Source: Sialis fuliginosa (taxonomy: Eukaryota; Arthropoda; Insecta; Megaloptera; Sialidae). From it: 64,000 bases of DNA. The notes beneath the pieces are model-generated. The model saw only the letters and a program-made list of their open reading frames with translations. It searched no databases and was not told the origin of the DNA. Position numbers and translations under genes: made by a program. Of this stretch, positions 47,828 to 60,529 are shown piece by piece. Numbering within the stretch: the stretch's first letter is position 1; each line of letters opens with the position of its first letter. The stretch spans positions 5,181,001-5,245,000 of the forward strand of contig OY540817.1 of assembly GCA_961205875.1 (NCBI GenBank). Reading direction: 5' to 3'.

Positions 47828-48133
47828 ACACGCGAAAAAAAAGGTCTTGTCCACCAAAGAAGACAAACATTTCTAAGTATACGTTTTTGGGGTCACTGAA
47901 TCTGAATAAGTAATGCGTCAAATTAACCCCGTATTTGGACTCAGCGACCTTTAAAACATATAATCGCTTTCCCTTCTGGGCAATTCAATGAATGTTTCAA
48001 CTTTTAACTTTTTGAGATTAGAAACAAAATGCGATCTGGCCGAGCCAAACCAACCTCGGATTCGAATTCAGCGATCTCAAAAACGTATAGAAATGTTTGT
48101 CTTGTCTGGTGGACAAGACCTTTTTTTTCATGT
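47828..48133. mobile_element. TIR element (ACACGCGAAAAAAAAGGTC)
   Basis: Inverted ends of about 75 bp (GGTCTTGTCCACCA and inverse, AAACGTATA, CACTGAATC) around a short centre with GATCTGGCCGAGCC. Target duplication not clear. Confidence 0.7.
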
Positions 48134-49285
48134 ATCAGTGTTATTTTTAGCAAGCTTAACAAATTGAATTTAAAATAAACATTATGTATTATTATGAAAT
48201 ATATTTAATGATATTGATTAATAAAATCAGAAATCTATTCGGGCTGTCAGAACTCTTAGACTTAATGGAGGTAGCCATACTTTATTTTAATTTCTTCACA
48301 AATTATACAGTGGTATACGTCTCCTCCGGTCTTAATATGGATAAAAAATAATCTGTGTGTTAATGGCCTCTAGTATCAGGGCCGTAACTACAGGCTCGGG
48401 GGCCCTGGGGCAAGAAGAGACCGAGGGACCCCCAAAATATGAAAAATTGAAGACTTTTTTTTTATTCTTGGAAATGTATCACTTATTTGTAATTTGGATT
48501 TTAATTGACCTTTTTTTTGGTCGACAATCTCAAGTTTTTTTATGTAATTGTACATTTCCTATTAACTTTATTTTCATGAATAATAAATGTTAAATTCAAG
48601 TTCGCAACGAAAAAAAATGTCATTAAAACCAAAATTTGCGTAACATTTGTTTAACATTTTCAAGAACCAAATAAAAATAAAAGTTTTACGCTGCCGCGAT
48701 ATGATAAGCTAATCCTACCAGTACTTTTTGCGTTACTAAGACATAAATATACGAATATACTTTTTCGATTTTCTTTATTATTAGAGATTAGAGGTTAAAA
48801 ATAATTACGAGGGGGGTGGGGGGAATAAAATATATAAATCAAGAATCCGAGTTCTGACTCCCCCACCACATTTAAACGCCTCAAGATATCGCCGCGACGG
48901 CGCACATGTGTGCATTATTACCCTAAGATGCTTTAAATGAAAGAGTGCTGTTTTTTTTACAATATCCCATACGGATATAGGGGTTGTAAATTGTATGTTA
49001 CATGTGTGAGAATTAATTTTTTTCATGTTTGTATTGAAATGACAATTTTGTGATAGGTAATTGGTATCTATCTAGTCGTAACGTCTTTTATTGTGTATAT
49101 TTAAAAAAAAGTAACGTATTTTTTTTTATTGATAATTTATTAAATGTATCTACCTAATTCAAAATCCCAAAATTGCTATATCAAGAATGACGCATGTTCA
49201 GTGAAAATTTAATAGGATCTTTTTTTTTAATTTTCTATAAATATAAGTAAATTTCCTTACGAAAATATGCATAATTGTGAAGTAT
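48134..49285 (+). other. Intergenic sequence with a single hAT-like end
   Basis: 48377 begins CAGGGCCGTAACTACAGG, matching (inverted) the end at 14505; the other end was not found. The 78-codon frame after it is low-complexity. No gene. Confidence 0.4.
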
Positions 49286-49470
49286 ATTACCCGCGTTTTT
49301 GTCCGCTTGGAATTTGTATTATTTTTTATCTAATCAATATTTCCGAAATACAAAATAGCCTATGTCCTTCCTCAGGATGCAAGCTAATTTCCTGCCAAAT
49401 TTATCCTTGAAAAGGTAACAAACAAACAGACATAGTTACTTTCGCATTTATTATATATTAGTATGGATTA
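49286..49470 (+). mobile_element. Short LINE/SINE-like element, copy 2
   Basis: Head TATTACCCGCG..TTTGTCCGC, tail AACAAACAAACAGACATAG and CGCATTTATTATATATTAG, then a (TTTA)n run that hosts the hAT insertion at 49497. Confidence 0.6.
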
Positions 49471-49496
49471 TTTATTTATTTATTTATTATACGAGG

Positions 49497-49817
49497 CAGT
49501 GGCGTAGATAGCTTTTTGCGATAGGGGGAGATATGAAATAAGGGCTGCAAAAATAAAAAATTTGTAATTTTGAATTGAATTACCTTTTTTTTTTATTTAG
49601 TTAACTTGTTATTACTAAAAAAAAGGTCATACAATACATTGAAAATTACTGAAGACCTTTTTTTTTAGTCTTAATTTACCAAATTTTCCCTATTTACTTG
49701 TACTATTTTCTTCATACTAGACGAGTTTAAAAAAATTTCTTTAAATTTTCTCATTAAATAAACTCATGGGGGGTGATTGATCATCTTAATCCCCCCCCCC
49801 CCCTATCTACACCACTG
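49497..49817 (+). mobile_element. Diverged hAT MITE (CAGTGGCGTAGATAG)
   Basis: 8-bp duplication ATACGAGG at 49489-49496 and 49818-49825; ends CAGTGGCGTAG and CACCACTG with a run of 12 C. Same superfamily but different interior from copies 1-3. Confidence 0.88.
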
Positions 49818-49825
49818 ATACGAGG

Positions 49826-51700
49826 GTCGAAGCTGAAGATTAAGATTCAGAAAAATTGGGTTTAAAGCACGTTAGGCCACTACTATTATTTATAAAATTA
49901 CTTTTCGTATAAGAAATCCATGTGCAAGAGATTATTTTACAACATAGGTAATAAAAATAAAATGTATCAAAATCAACGGCTATTTATAATTATTTATTTT
50001 TTTAAAACCGTTATAATGAATCATATAACTAGTAGTAATGAATTAAGAATTTCATTAATAACTGAGCATTCCCTAAAATATCGTTTGCAGGTGCCAAGAT
50101 TTCTATTGTTTTCGAGTTTGCGGTTATTTTTATGAATTAACTTCATGTTTTGAGTTAAAAAAAAGAATTGCTGTAATTTCGCGAAATCTTAAAAAAGTAT
50201 GGAATCGGTTGAAATAAAGGAAAAGGGGGGGGGGGTAACATGACCTCACTGACTGTGAATTTACACATATTTGATAAGAAAACCGAAAATTATATTTTAT
50301 CAATTGTTTATTTATATATTTATACTCCGGAATAAAATATTCTATTAAAAAATTATATGATAAAATGGAGGTATTGCAGGTTGCTAATTACCAATTTACA
50401 AATCACCCCCTCTCAAATAAATATATTTTTTATCGTTATATTTTAAAAATTTAAAAACGTGTCAAGGTGAAGGTATATAGTTTGTCTCGAAGATAACTTC
50501 TCGTCCTGGGTGTTCAGCCAGCGTGTCGGTTATCCAGGTATCCGGAAGACAGTTGTGTTACTACTGTCACCCTCCAGTGACCACCCCCAAGTAGTCAAGG
50601 CATCTGCTTGCTTTTGGAGGGAAAATATCTTATCAAGTCTGTGAAATTTACTATCAAAATTTAAAATATCTATACATGTATCCTCTGCAACGTGCTAAGA
50701 AACGTTGGCCGATAGAATAACCAAATCGACGTGGCTTACACCCAGAAGCCAAGATACATGTACAGTCGCCTGCAGAACTCGTTTGGCTAGAATCGCTTAC
50801 AACAGATTCCAAATTTAAAAACAAACATCATAGGTTATCTTTTTCTATCAAGTTTAATATATTTAAATACTAAAATTCGGAATATCAAATATTTATTGCC
50901 ACAAAATTTATGTATACAATTTTTAATAGATTTCATAATAATTTAATTGCACAAATATATATGAGTACTATAAACGAAAAGTAGTTCTTTATCTAGCAAA
51001 TGAATTTCAAAATATCTGTCTTTGTTTGAAACATATGATTTAAATATTATAATAATCAAATGGGAGGAGCCTACTAAGTTTGTGATAAACGAAAATGAAT
51101 ATAAACTGCAAGACCATTAATGCAGGTGACTGTACGTACATATCTAGAATATTTTTATAATAAAATCATTGTTTGTCTATGCATTTAGTTTACTTTGTAA
51201 CATTGTAAATTCATTCACGAAAATAAGAAAAGTTAAATAAAGTCTGTCCTTATTCATTGACTGACTCATCAATGCACATCCCAAACTTCTAAAAATATGA
51301 AATTTTAAGGGTATCATCCTTTGATGACGGAAGGACTCACTAAGAAAGGGTTTTACGAAATAGAGTAATCCGGTCAAAAATGAAAACCACTAAAAACCTG
51401 TTTAATGTAATCTAGAAGTAAAAAAACATTGTAGAAAAGTTTATTGCGAAAGGTAGGTGCCGGTAGTAATCTTAAAATAGAAGTAACAGATATGAGTGTA
51501 AGGACCTTTTTTAAGCGGAAAAGTCTAATGATGATACAAAAAAAGTTTTGATTTAAAAAAACATTTTTTCCTTTTGTAGGGCCTTTTCGCACTTAAGAAA
51601 AATTGCACCGACTGGCACCTTGATTTTTTAAGTTCTTTGAGGTCTCAGGTATACGAATCTGAACATAGTTGTCACATTATGTCCACTCACTTCTTTCTAG
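49826..51700 (+). other. Unassigned intergenic sequence
   Basis: Has a (G)10 run near 50226 and a GC-richer block 50480-50640 whose plus-strand frame is open for about 60 codons without a start (GYPGIRKTVVLLL). I recognise no family. 50680-50770 is copy 2 of the CCCAGAAGCCAAG repeat. The rest is AT-rich. Confidence 0.35.
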
Positions 51701-51708
51701 CTCCTGGT

Positions 51709-52383
51709 TAGAGCTGGGCGCGGGCCGTGAATTTTTCGGGTCACATTGGGTCACAGCCGTGACCCGTGTGAGCGTTTTTCAAATCTTGAATCGTGAGCGT
51801 GCGTGATCGTGAGTCAAATTAAAACAATCGGGCGTGACCGTGCGAGAGTATATTTTTTTCGTGCGTGAGTTCATGAGTATATTTTGAAGATAATTTTTTT
51901 ATAAACTTATTTGAACTTTTTTTTAATATCTGAACTAATAATGCATAAATATAATAATGTTTTTAAACGAATTTTAACATTAAAAAATACAGTATAAAAA
52001 ATAAATGTCAGAAGCACTTTTACATTGTTAGTATTGCCAACAATATCGTATATCTATATTGTAGCTTTATTTTTTTACTGTTTTGTTTGTAATTTCTTGT
52101 ACTAGAATGCAGTTTAGAAGAAATAATATGAATATAAAATACACACAATATATTGCACGAAAAAAACATTAATTTCCATCATTTCAAAATTTAATTTACA
52201 ACAATTACATTAAATCGGGTCACGAGAGTGACCCGTCGTGCGTGATCGGGCGTGAGTAAAAAAATAGTATTCGTGAGCGTGCGTGATCGTAAATACTTTT
52301 TTTTGTAACCGGGCGTGACTAAAATTTTTTTTCTCGTGAGCGTGCGTGATCGTGAGCAAAAATTACTCACGCGCCCAGCTCTA
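51709..52383. mobile_element. hAT-type element (TAGAGCTGGGCGCG) with CGTGAGCGTGCGTGA repeats
   Basis: Inverted ends TAGAGCTGGGCGCG and CGCGCCCAGCTCTA with an 8-bp duplication CTCCTGGT (51701-51708 and 52384-52391). Both subterminal zones are filled with repeated GTGAGCGTGCGTGATCG motifs, probable transposase-binding arrays. 675 bp, non-coding. Confidence 0.88.
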
Positions 52384-52953
52384 CTCCTGGTCTATCTTTG
52401 AAGTAGTCAGTGCTTCTTGAAAATATGTTTAACATATGAAATGACTCGTATATGCGGTTGACACTTTTTATGAAATATATCATGATTGGCATATTTTCTA
52501 TTATTGGTTTATAAAATTCAATGTTTTCCTTGTTTTTAAATGTTTCCCACAACAAGTTAATTATGTGTAACGGATTTTTACTGCCACGTTGAAATCAAAA
52601 TAATAAATTCCCTGTGAAATATATTTGGTGACGGTTGCGTGAGCAAAATAATGGAGGAAATATCACAACATATTACAAAATTGTAAATAAGTTTTAAGGG
52701 GTTGTTCAGGGCTGGCTGATTAAATTGATATTTTTTATAGACGTTAGATATATTAAAATTGATGTTTCTGATTTATCAAATTATAAAATAAATTTTCGCA
52801 AATAGCTAAAATTTACGAATCATCTTGCCTTGAAAATTATTTAGACCTGTAGAGAGTTCACCAAGCCTGGAATTTTCAGGGAAATGGTGTGCCACAAAGA
52901 CTAAAAATTAAATACAATTTTTAATTCATTTTTAAAATAAATATTGTTTTAAT

Positions 52954-53051
52954 CAGGGCTTTGAACCGGAACTAAACCGAAAACCGGAACCGAACCGAAA
53001 TATATTTTTTTATTTGAACCGAAACGAAAAAAATAACGGTTCGAAGCTCTG
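52954..53051 (+). mobile_element. hAT-type mini-MITE (CAGGGCTTTGAACCGG)
   Basis: 98 bp with an 8-bp duplication GTTTTAAT (52946-52953, 53052-53059). A shortened relative of 6386-6731. Confidence 0.88.
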
Positions 53052-53109
53052 GTTTTAATTAAAATTAATTACAAAAATTGCAAAATATCGAATGTGATTC
53101 TAATTCACT

Positions 53110-53285
53110 AAATGGATCTTGGCTCTGGGTACAAACCGCGTCGATTTGATCGTTTTATTATGCAAAGTATGGCAAAAAGTTCATTCAAAATTATACAAGT
53201 CTTGAGGCTTTCTTCAATGTTCGAGCTCTGAAGATGGCCGATAACACAACTAAATCGACACGGCTTACATCCAGAAGCTAAGATT
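53110..53285. repeat. Hairpin-bearing repeat (CCCAGAAGCCAAG motif), copy 3
   Basis: Opposed copies of the motif (CTTGGCTCTGGGTACAAACC at 53118 and GGCTTACATCCAGAAGC at 53262) flank GTCTTGAGGCTTTC...GAAGATGGCCGATAAC. Related to 15035-15180, where the same parts appear in a different order. Confidence 0.5.
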
Positions 53286-53289
53286 AATT

Positions 53290-53984
53290 AAAAATTGTTT
53301 ATTTAGTTAAAGATAAATTAAGATACTAAGAGTTCTGAAAGCCCGAGTCGTTTAAATATAAGTACTTCATATAAATTATTTTTTAATGTTTACTTTAAGT
53401 AATACATATTTATATACATATATACATATACATTTTTTTAATTAATCGCGTTAGTTTGGCTAAAAATGGCGACTCTAACATAATTCTTACTGAGTATTAA
53501 TGTTATAAACAGTATGTTGATGAAATTAAGCGTTTAATACGGTCCTGCAAAAGAGTAACAAGTTCCCGTTTACAAGTGGTGAGAACCGGACATACTTCTG
53601 GATAGAGAAGAATAAATTTGTTTCGCTGAGATGAACATTGATGCAGGTGTAAAATGGTTAAATTTCAAATTGGGCTAGGTATTGGCTAATGATTTTAATA
53701 AAATTAAAAATTATAATTGGAATTATCGTATTGGAACGGAATATTCAAGTCTATTTTGCAATTTTACTTAAATATAAAATGGGGAGGATCATAGGACTTA
53801 CCACAAGTTAACTAAATGCTTTCTTAACTGTCATTTAGCTTAGAACTACATTTAAATTTTATGTATTGTATTATCAATAGAACTAAACATAATACATTTA
53901 ATTAAAGGGATTTTTAATTTTCTGCATTATATTTTTATAACGCATTTTTCTATGAGAGCTTAACATTTAATTAAATATATAACA
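53290..53984 (+). other. Unassigned intergenic sequence
   Basis: Contains AGAGTTCTGAAAGCCCGAGTC near 53330, a short motif recurring at 48235-48260 and 59440-59455. No gene. Confidence 0.35.
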
Positions 53985-54306
53985 TACTAGCTGTTATTGC
54001 GACAACGTTCGTCTGGAAGTTAGGATAAGTAGGAGTTATCAGAAATAAAACCCATGAAAAAGAAGAAGAATAAGAAAAATGTTAGGTAATACTGTTATGA
54101 TAATCGATAAAACAGCTTGCGTGTACAAATGTCACACATCCATTTTTTATCTAATACATTTTTCGATATACAAAGTAGCCTATGTCCTTCGTCAGGATGC
54201 AAGCTATCTCACTGCCAAATTTCATCAAGATTGGTTCAGCGATTTAGCCGTGAAAATGTAACAAACAGACAGACAGATAGAGTTACTTTCGAATTTATAT
54301 AATATT
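53985..54306 (+). mobile_element. Short LINE/SINE-like element, copy 3
   Basis: Head ACTAGCTGTTATTGCGAC, a CTATGTCCTTCGTCAGGATGC middle shared with 49360-49380, and a tail AACAAACAGACAGACAGATAG then TTCGAATTTATATAATATTA. Frames inside (54079-54302) are chance. Confidence 0.65.
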
Positions 54307-54309
54307 ATT

Positions 54310-55130
54310 AGCTATCTCACCAACGTGATTTATAAATCTAAACTAAATGACGGATGTAAGTCGCAATTTTGTTTATAATAATATCTAAAACAAAAGTTAT
54401 GATTTTTAGAAATTTCCTACCAAATTATTCAGGGTACAATAAATTAGAAATTGGTTTGAATTTTGAATGTTATTTATTCATTTATTTATTTTATTTATTT
54501 CATTTTTATATTCCTCATGGTACTTATTTTAATTTTTAAGATAAAATGACTGATCAACAGTGTTTTAGGACTCAGATACAAAAATATATTAAGTTAAATA
54601 TTACATATTTGAAATATAAACAATAACAAATTTAAAAAAAAAACGCTACAAGTTCCCGGTAAGAAACAATAGTATTTGTAATTCATTCTAAAAAATAGCA
54701 TGTTCCCTTAATGTAGAAACACATACATATGAACGTCCCCCATTATCCAATGCGCTAATGCCCTTCATAAGTCCGGCTATTAAACTTTAAAACAAGTGCA
54801 TATCATTATTTCTTATAACCCTTCTGACAGCGGCCGTTCCGCCGACCGATTCCGACTGAATAAAGCTAAAAACTAATTTTTCTGTTGTTATTTTAATTTT
54901 ATCATTGTCCAGTTGTATGTACCAAATCTACATACAGTCATATCTATTCCACTTAATTATACAGACCACCATTGTACCACACTAGCTACAAATACAAATG
55001 TATGTTCATACTTACAGACTCGGACTACTTTGCAAATCAAAATAATAAATAGATAATTAAATATTGCGAGGACGAAAAAAATACTATATATCATTAAAAA
55101 TACAATTAAAATTGAAACACTAATTTTTTT
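54310..55130 (+). other. Unassigned intergenic sequence
   Basis: A short GC-rich spot at 54825-54860 (AGCGGCCGTTCCGCCGACCG) stands out but has no exon-like context. Confidence 0.35.
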
Positions 55131-55137
55131 TTCATAC

Positions 55138-55500
55138 TGTCTTCAAAATATTGTTTAAAACAGAGAAAAACAAACACATATACAAATTATATTTATGTAC
55201 GAAATACATCATAACCCTCCATTTTGCTTCCTCGCAATATCGAAGATACGAGAAGCTTTGTGATCGTTTTAGAATGAAACAAAAAAAATGTTCTCCGATT
55301 TCAAAATTTTAAATTGATCTTTCTGTTTCACGTCAAGACTTTTGTTCCGTGTTTGTCTGTCTGTCCGTGTGTCAGCCCATCCGTCCGTCTGTCCCCTGAA
55401 TCCTTGTCAACGCATAACTCATGAGTTGAGGACGGTCTCATTTCAAAATCATCAAAATCGTGTGTAAAGGGAGGAGTGATATCCTTAAATATTTATTTTT
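55138..55500 (-). repeat. Dispersed repeat: inverted relative of 37190-37540, plus a direct repeat
   Basis: 55205-55500 is the inverse of the 37190-37540 family (CGAGAAGCTTTGTGATCG, CAACGCATAACTCATGAG). 55138-55225 recurs in the same orientation at 55830-55918 (CTTCAAAATATTGTTTAAAA, CATAACCCTCCATTTT). Confidence 0.6.
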
Positions 55501-55509
55501 TTAAGATAT

Positions 55510-56090
55510 CTCATTTTTTTTTTGTTCTAAAATATTCCCTTACTATGATTTACTCAATTTGCTTTTAAAAATCGTGTTTTGTTTTTCTAAATTAATATTT
55601 GCTTGGTCATATTAAAATGGTCAAAATATTAGAAATATACGAAAAAATAATTAGGTGTATGAAAATTAAATAGTTTATGCTAGGCAATTTATCTGATTGT
55701 GAGCACTTTATCGATTTGTGTTTAAATTGTTTAATAATTATCTACCTTTTGTGAACTTAGCACGAGGAAGCACTGTGCATTTACTTGGAAGATGTTTTTA
55801 TTTTAGCAGCCGTAAAGCAAGAGATCATATTGCCTTCAAAATATTGTTTAAAACAGAGAAAAACAAACACAAATTATACTTACGTATAAAGTGCCAAATA
55901 CATAACCCTCCATTTTTCGTTTGTGTTACAATATTTTTGTTTTAGATTTTTTTTCGAAGAATTAAAATCAAATATTTTTTTCAATACCAACATTTACGTT
56001 TTTTTTGTTTGTTTTATACTAATATACACTCAAACTAATGATCTTTATAATTACTTACTCTTTATAATACAGATTAAATTAATAGTAAAA
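55510..56090 (+). other. Unassigned; second half of a direct repeat
   Basis: Apart from the repeat at 55830-55918 the sequence is AT-rich. The 75-codon frame at 55718-55945 overlaps that repeat and I see no domain in it. Confidence 0.35.
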
Positions 56091-56092
56091 TA

Positions 56093-56369
56093 CACCTAAT
56101 TCTGTTTTTACACGGTAGATACGTTCCAGAAAAAACCGTGTAAAAAAAAACCGTGTAAAAAAAGACATGAAGTACATAGAAAAAAAGGGGCGTTTATTTA
56201 AGCTACGATTTGTTTTTATACTTGTTCTTTAAAATTTAAATCAAATGGCTTTTTATAATCGTGCTTAATCGAATCAAATCGTGTAAAAACGGAATTTTTT
56301 TTTTTTTTTTCTAGACCGTGTTAAATCAAAACCGTGTAAAAAAAGACCGTGTAAAAACAGAATTGGGTG
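56093..56369. mobile_element. Tc1/mariner-type MITE (CACCTAATTCTGTTTTTACAC)
   Basis: Inverted ends CACCTAATTCTGTTTTTACA and CACCCAATTCTGTTTTTACA with TA on both sides. The interior is a string of ACCGTGTAAAAA repeats (at least six, both strands). Confidence 0.88.
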
Positions 56370-56371
56370 TA

Positions 56372-57480
56372 ATTTATTACATAATTTGTTCCAAAATAAA
56401 AAAAAAATATATAAATCTTTATGGATCCTAACTTACGGGACAGCCTGTAAATATTTTTTTTGGTTGTTAAGTTTCGACTCATGTAGAAGACTTTTTCAGA
56501 TATATTTCAATAATAGGTAGTTAATATAAAATTAAATAATTTTCGTACGAGCAAATTTGAATAGTCCCCCCCTGGTAGATTCTGTGATGTATATTCAGAG
56601 GTTAAGATTGGATCCGCCATTTTGTATGCGAGCGGACATTACGTGTGTCAACAAAAAGATCCAGTAAATAACGCCTCTGCTATTGTTTGGAATACGACAT
56701 GTGTAAAAGGAAGTTGGGTTTTATTTTCTTGCAGATTTATTTATTTATATCATGTATGCTTAATAATGTAATTTTATGTTTCGAGATAAATTATGGAAGG
56801 GTTAAACAACAGTATATCATTTCAAGCACCTTTATTTCTATATGTGTTCATGTAATGCCGTGTTTATACCGAAAAAACAAAACAGCAACATTTTGACAAA
56901 AGTACAACAAACCCTATACATTTTTAAATACGAAGTATTTATTTTTAGAATACCGTGTTGCTGTTTTTTTTTGGTCTAAGCATATCATAATGTTTAAAAA
57001 ATAATACAACTAAGAGCGGTTTTCCACCAAAGGTTTCCAAAATGTAGTTAAACATTATTTTTTTCTCTTTTTTTTCAATATGAATTTTCTATCGTAGAAA
57101 AAAAGACTTTCAGCTTTACAAAAATGCCTTCGGATTTTTCTTACGATCATTTCTTCCCTAGTTATAGGTCCTCAAACTAAATTTATGGTTTTTAATTTGA
57201 TTGCAAATAACTCGGTCAAAAATAGTCCTCCAGCGATACAAAAAAAAATTAAAGAGAACAATCTGATCTACAAAAATCATTTCTTAGATTTGATCCAAAA
57301 AATTATCAATGTCTATGGAGGCTCTCAAATTGACATAATTTTTTTGGCACTTCTCTTGAAATTAAAAAAAAAAAACTCTTCTATGATCATTTTTGCGGAG
57401 AAACAGTCATTTAAAGATATTCCCAAAAATGTTGGTGGTATTTTAATTTAAAACATATAAATATTGTAACTATTCTAGTA
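56372..57480 (+). other. Unassigned intergenic sequence
   Basis: Frames at 56687-56896 and 57185-57451 are low-complexity Lys/Asn/Ile-rich and match no family. 56585-56660 holds ATCCGCCATTTTGTATGCG, a YY1-like box. No gene supported. Confidence 0.35.
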
Positions 57481-57489
57481 AAACTATGT

Positions 57490-57700
57490 GAGTACCATAG
57501 ACATAAAGCATGGACTGTGCATTTGATTCAAAAGTTAATTATTCACAAAAGAAGAGATATAGCGTATTGTGGGTCTATATTTGTCTTTATTTAAACATGA
57601 GTGTATTGTTTGAGGTATAAATCCATCTTCACTTTTGTGAACAAATTTTTACACATTATGTTGATATAGAATGAGCAACCCATATCCCTATGTCTATGTT
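57490..57700 (+). repeat. Partial copy of the 469-bp array unit
   Basis: CATAGACATAAAGCATGGACTG, the GGAGATATAGCG-like block and TATAAATCCATCTTCACTTT match 62475-62640. A single dispersed relative of the tandem array at the right edge. Confidence 0.6.
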
Positions 57701-59575
57701 GTAATCTACCTCAAAAGAAGTGTGCATAATTCTGCGATAAAAAATCCAACCCTTTTTATTTGAAGTATATGAGTATGTACTTACACTGAAGTCTATATAA
57801 AACATACCCAACGTTAAAACAGGGATTTTCACGGCGATGTTTTGGTACAGCTCATTCATGGCGTCCACCAAGTGTGACGACACATCCGGTCAACGGACAG
57901 GTGTCTCTACCCCCCTCCCTCCCTATAGTGACCGCCTCTTAGCAAATCTACATGACAAAAAGAACGTCCGGCGCGTATGTGGAAAAAACAGGGAGAAAAA
58001 AGTGTTTATTTGAGATGTTATTGTAATTTTATCAAGGATATGTACATTCAGTGTTGACTACTGAGAAATTGATATAATGAATTACTGAAATTGTTATAGA
58101 TGTATAGGGGGGTGAGGAAGTGACCCAAAAGTTGTTTAATTTCTTATTCATTTGATTTTTTTTTTTGTATAGATATTGTAAATTGTAAATGAAAAATAAA
58201 ATAAATATTTCTAAAACTATAGTTAATAACAGTACCAACTTTATTTTAGGATGGATTTGGGGGAGTAGGAGGGGGGGTGACTGGGCAGTTTGAAATTAGA
58301 AAAAGTGGGGGGGGGGGAGCACTAAATTCACTTACTCGCAAAGTCCCATGGATTTGTGAATGTTTATAATATGTATATGATAAATAATGGTTTTACTTTT
58401 TTCATCATTTTTCAAGAAATATTAAATCGCATAAGGTAGTGGCACCAGTCTTGGCAAGGACCCCAGTAATGGAAAATTTTTAATTAAATGCACTGAATTA
58501 GAAATATGTGTTGATATTTGATTACTACCATTTCTGTGGACATTTAAACTACTTATTAGTATAATTTATTTATTAATTATTATATTATCATAGAAACTGC
58601 TTTAGATTGTTTAAAATTTGACGATTCTTTCTTTTATATATTTAGTGTCGTAGTACTTATCATTTTGTAATCATTAGCAAGTGTCCATCACTGTGTGCTC
58701 ATTACTAGTTTTACCTTTTCCATTGCTGGAGAAAAAACATAAACAAAATAAATGGCTATAATTTAAAAAACAAACTGTATTTGCGGACTTATTAATTGAT
58801 TAAATAAAGAGTAACTTGTTTTATTAGTATACATGAGTTCATGAAATTACAAAAAACAAGCCCATTAATAAAAAAAAAAACGAAAACTTGCTCTTATAGC
58901 GGCCATAACTGGTGCCTTTACCTTATGTTGAAAATAATTAATTTCTTAATTAAGTAAAATTTCGCAGGATATTTTTCTGTTAAGAAGGGTACTTACGTAT
59001 TTGTAGGAGCAAAATTTAATTTGTAAAACTGGAATGTATTTTGTATCATATATTTTCTGTTACATTTACTTAATATTTTGCCAGATGACATTGTGGAGCG
59101 ACGTTTTTCAATTGTTTTCTTTAATTTTTCGTAAAAACTGTATTTTTCATACATGAGAAAATTCTATTAGAATAATTACGCCATTACTAAGTTTACTCAG
59201 ATAGAAATAATGTCCTTTTTGTGATTATTCTTTATGCGTAGTTGAATTGTAATTTATTTAATTGGTTTTAATTTTTGGTGACATACTTGATTTTGAAACC
59301 ATAATGTTTCATAAACATTCGTATAGATTTAATCAAGTTTTTTTTATGTTTTCTTGACAGATAAATTATATAGTAATACACCAGTTAAATTAGATAGATT
59401 TTTGACCTGGAATAGAATAAATGGAACCTAAATAGAAAGAGTTCTGACAGCCCGAATCTCTCACTCACAGCTGTGATTTTATCAACCGATATGATTAAAT
59501 ATACTTCATCAAGTCTCGTTGAGGGGCTACGCCCGATGGCCAATAACTTAAAAAAAATATATACTTCATATTTGT
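57700..59575 (+). other. Unassigned intergenic sequence
   Basis: 57830-57910 is GC-richer; the minus strand reads SSHLVDAMNELYQNIAVKIP in an open frame with no ATG and a stop just upstream, and without clear splice sites. G runs at 58255-58318. 59510-59553 holds GGGGCTACGCCCGATGGCC, recurring inverted at 61375-61410. Confidence 0.35.
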
Positions 59576-59579
59576 TCAT

Positions 59580-59840
59580 TTAACTTCCATGTTCTGAAAG
59601 AAATAGAAGTATTGCAATGCAGTCGAAAAATCATGTCCGAGATAAGAGCAGATTCTGATTGTACTACCTTCAAAACTTAAAGAAAAGTTGATTTCCGCAT
59701 AGCGACTGTGCGTGTGTCTGTGTGTCTGGATGTAGAATTTTCTTTCGTTCACGATAACTACTGTAAAAAAGCACCGATCTGAATTATTTTTGGGGAAAAT
59801 GTTTTTCTCAGTGAGTACTCTAGACCTATTTTTTTGGAAA
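59580..59840 (+). repeat. Dispersed repeat (GTTCACGATAACTACTGTA), copy 2
   Basis: Same strand as 26600-26930, with CATGTTCTGAAAGAAATAG at its start and CTCAGTGAGTACTC near the end. Confidence 0.65.
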
Positions 59841-59959
59841 TTTTGTACCTATATATAAAAAGTGATCGTTGCGAGTATTATCTCACTAATTTTGATAAGA
59901 CTTGGTACATTTCCAGTTCATTTGAACCTAAGGGACATTTATTTTTTGTACGTGTCTAA

Positions 59960-60125
59960 ACGGTTGTTTCCTGATTGCGGTCGTCCTGATTTCGGTTATT
60001 AAAGAAAACTGTCCAGATTGCGGTCATATCATTTTTCGATTATAAAGAGGGGAAATTTGTCGCAGCTTGCTTAAAAAGTAAATATACAGCTCTACCGTCT
60101 AGTGTCCTGATTGCGGTCAACTCCT
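59960..60125 (+). repeat. Four short GATTGCGGTC repeats
   Basis: CCTGATTGCGGTC, CCTGATTTCGGTT, CCAGATTGCGGTC and CCTGATTGCGGTC lie at irregular spacing in 160 bp. No matching inverted partner was found, so it is not a clear TIR element. Confidence 0.5.
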
Positions 60126-60254
60126 GAAAACCCTTATATTTTCTATACATGATAAAAATCTAGACAAATTAATAATCTGTATATTTAATTAAAAGCATTA
60201 ATTTATAACTGATATTAAAGTGACCATCATATTAATAGAAAACATTTTAAGTAA

Positions 60255-60505
60255 TTTATTTTTTAAACTATAGTTTATAAGCCCCACATTCAAGAAATCC
60301 ATACAAAATAACATCAATATTCAAGCTCTGGAGTAAACAATTTATTACATAACAAAATAGTACATCACAATACTACATTTTCGCTGATGCGAAAAATGTT
60401 TTAATTTGATATAATAAAAAATAACGTATATTTTTTAAACTATAGTTTATAAGCCCCGCATTCAAGAAATCCATACAAAAGAACATCAATATTCAAGCAT
60501 CTGAA
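60255..60505 (+). repeat. Tandem duplication, period about 172 bp
   Basis: TTTTAAACTATAGTTTATAA followed by GCCCC.CATTCAAGAAATCC occurs at 60261 and 60433 with few differences. The second copy runs directly into the inverted repeat at 60530. Confidence 0.75.
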
Positions 60506-60529
60506 AAAACATAACATATTTAAATATAA

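Noticed and set aside
57656-57883. Minus-strand frame with SSHLVDAMNELYQNIAVKIP
   Set aside because: It looks protein-like for about 25 residues, but there is no ATG, a stop lies just upstream, and no convincing splice sites bound it. Kept only as a note in the intergenic entry.
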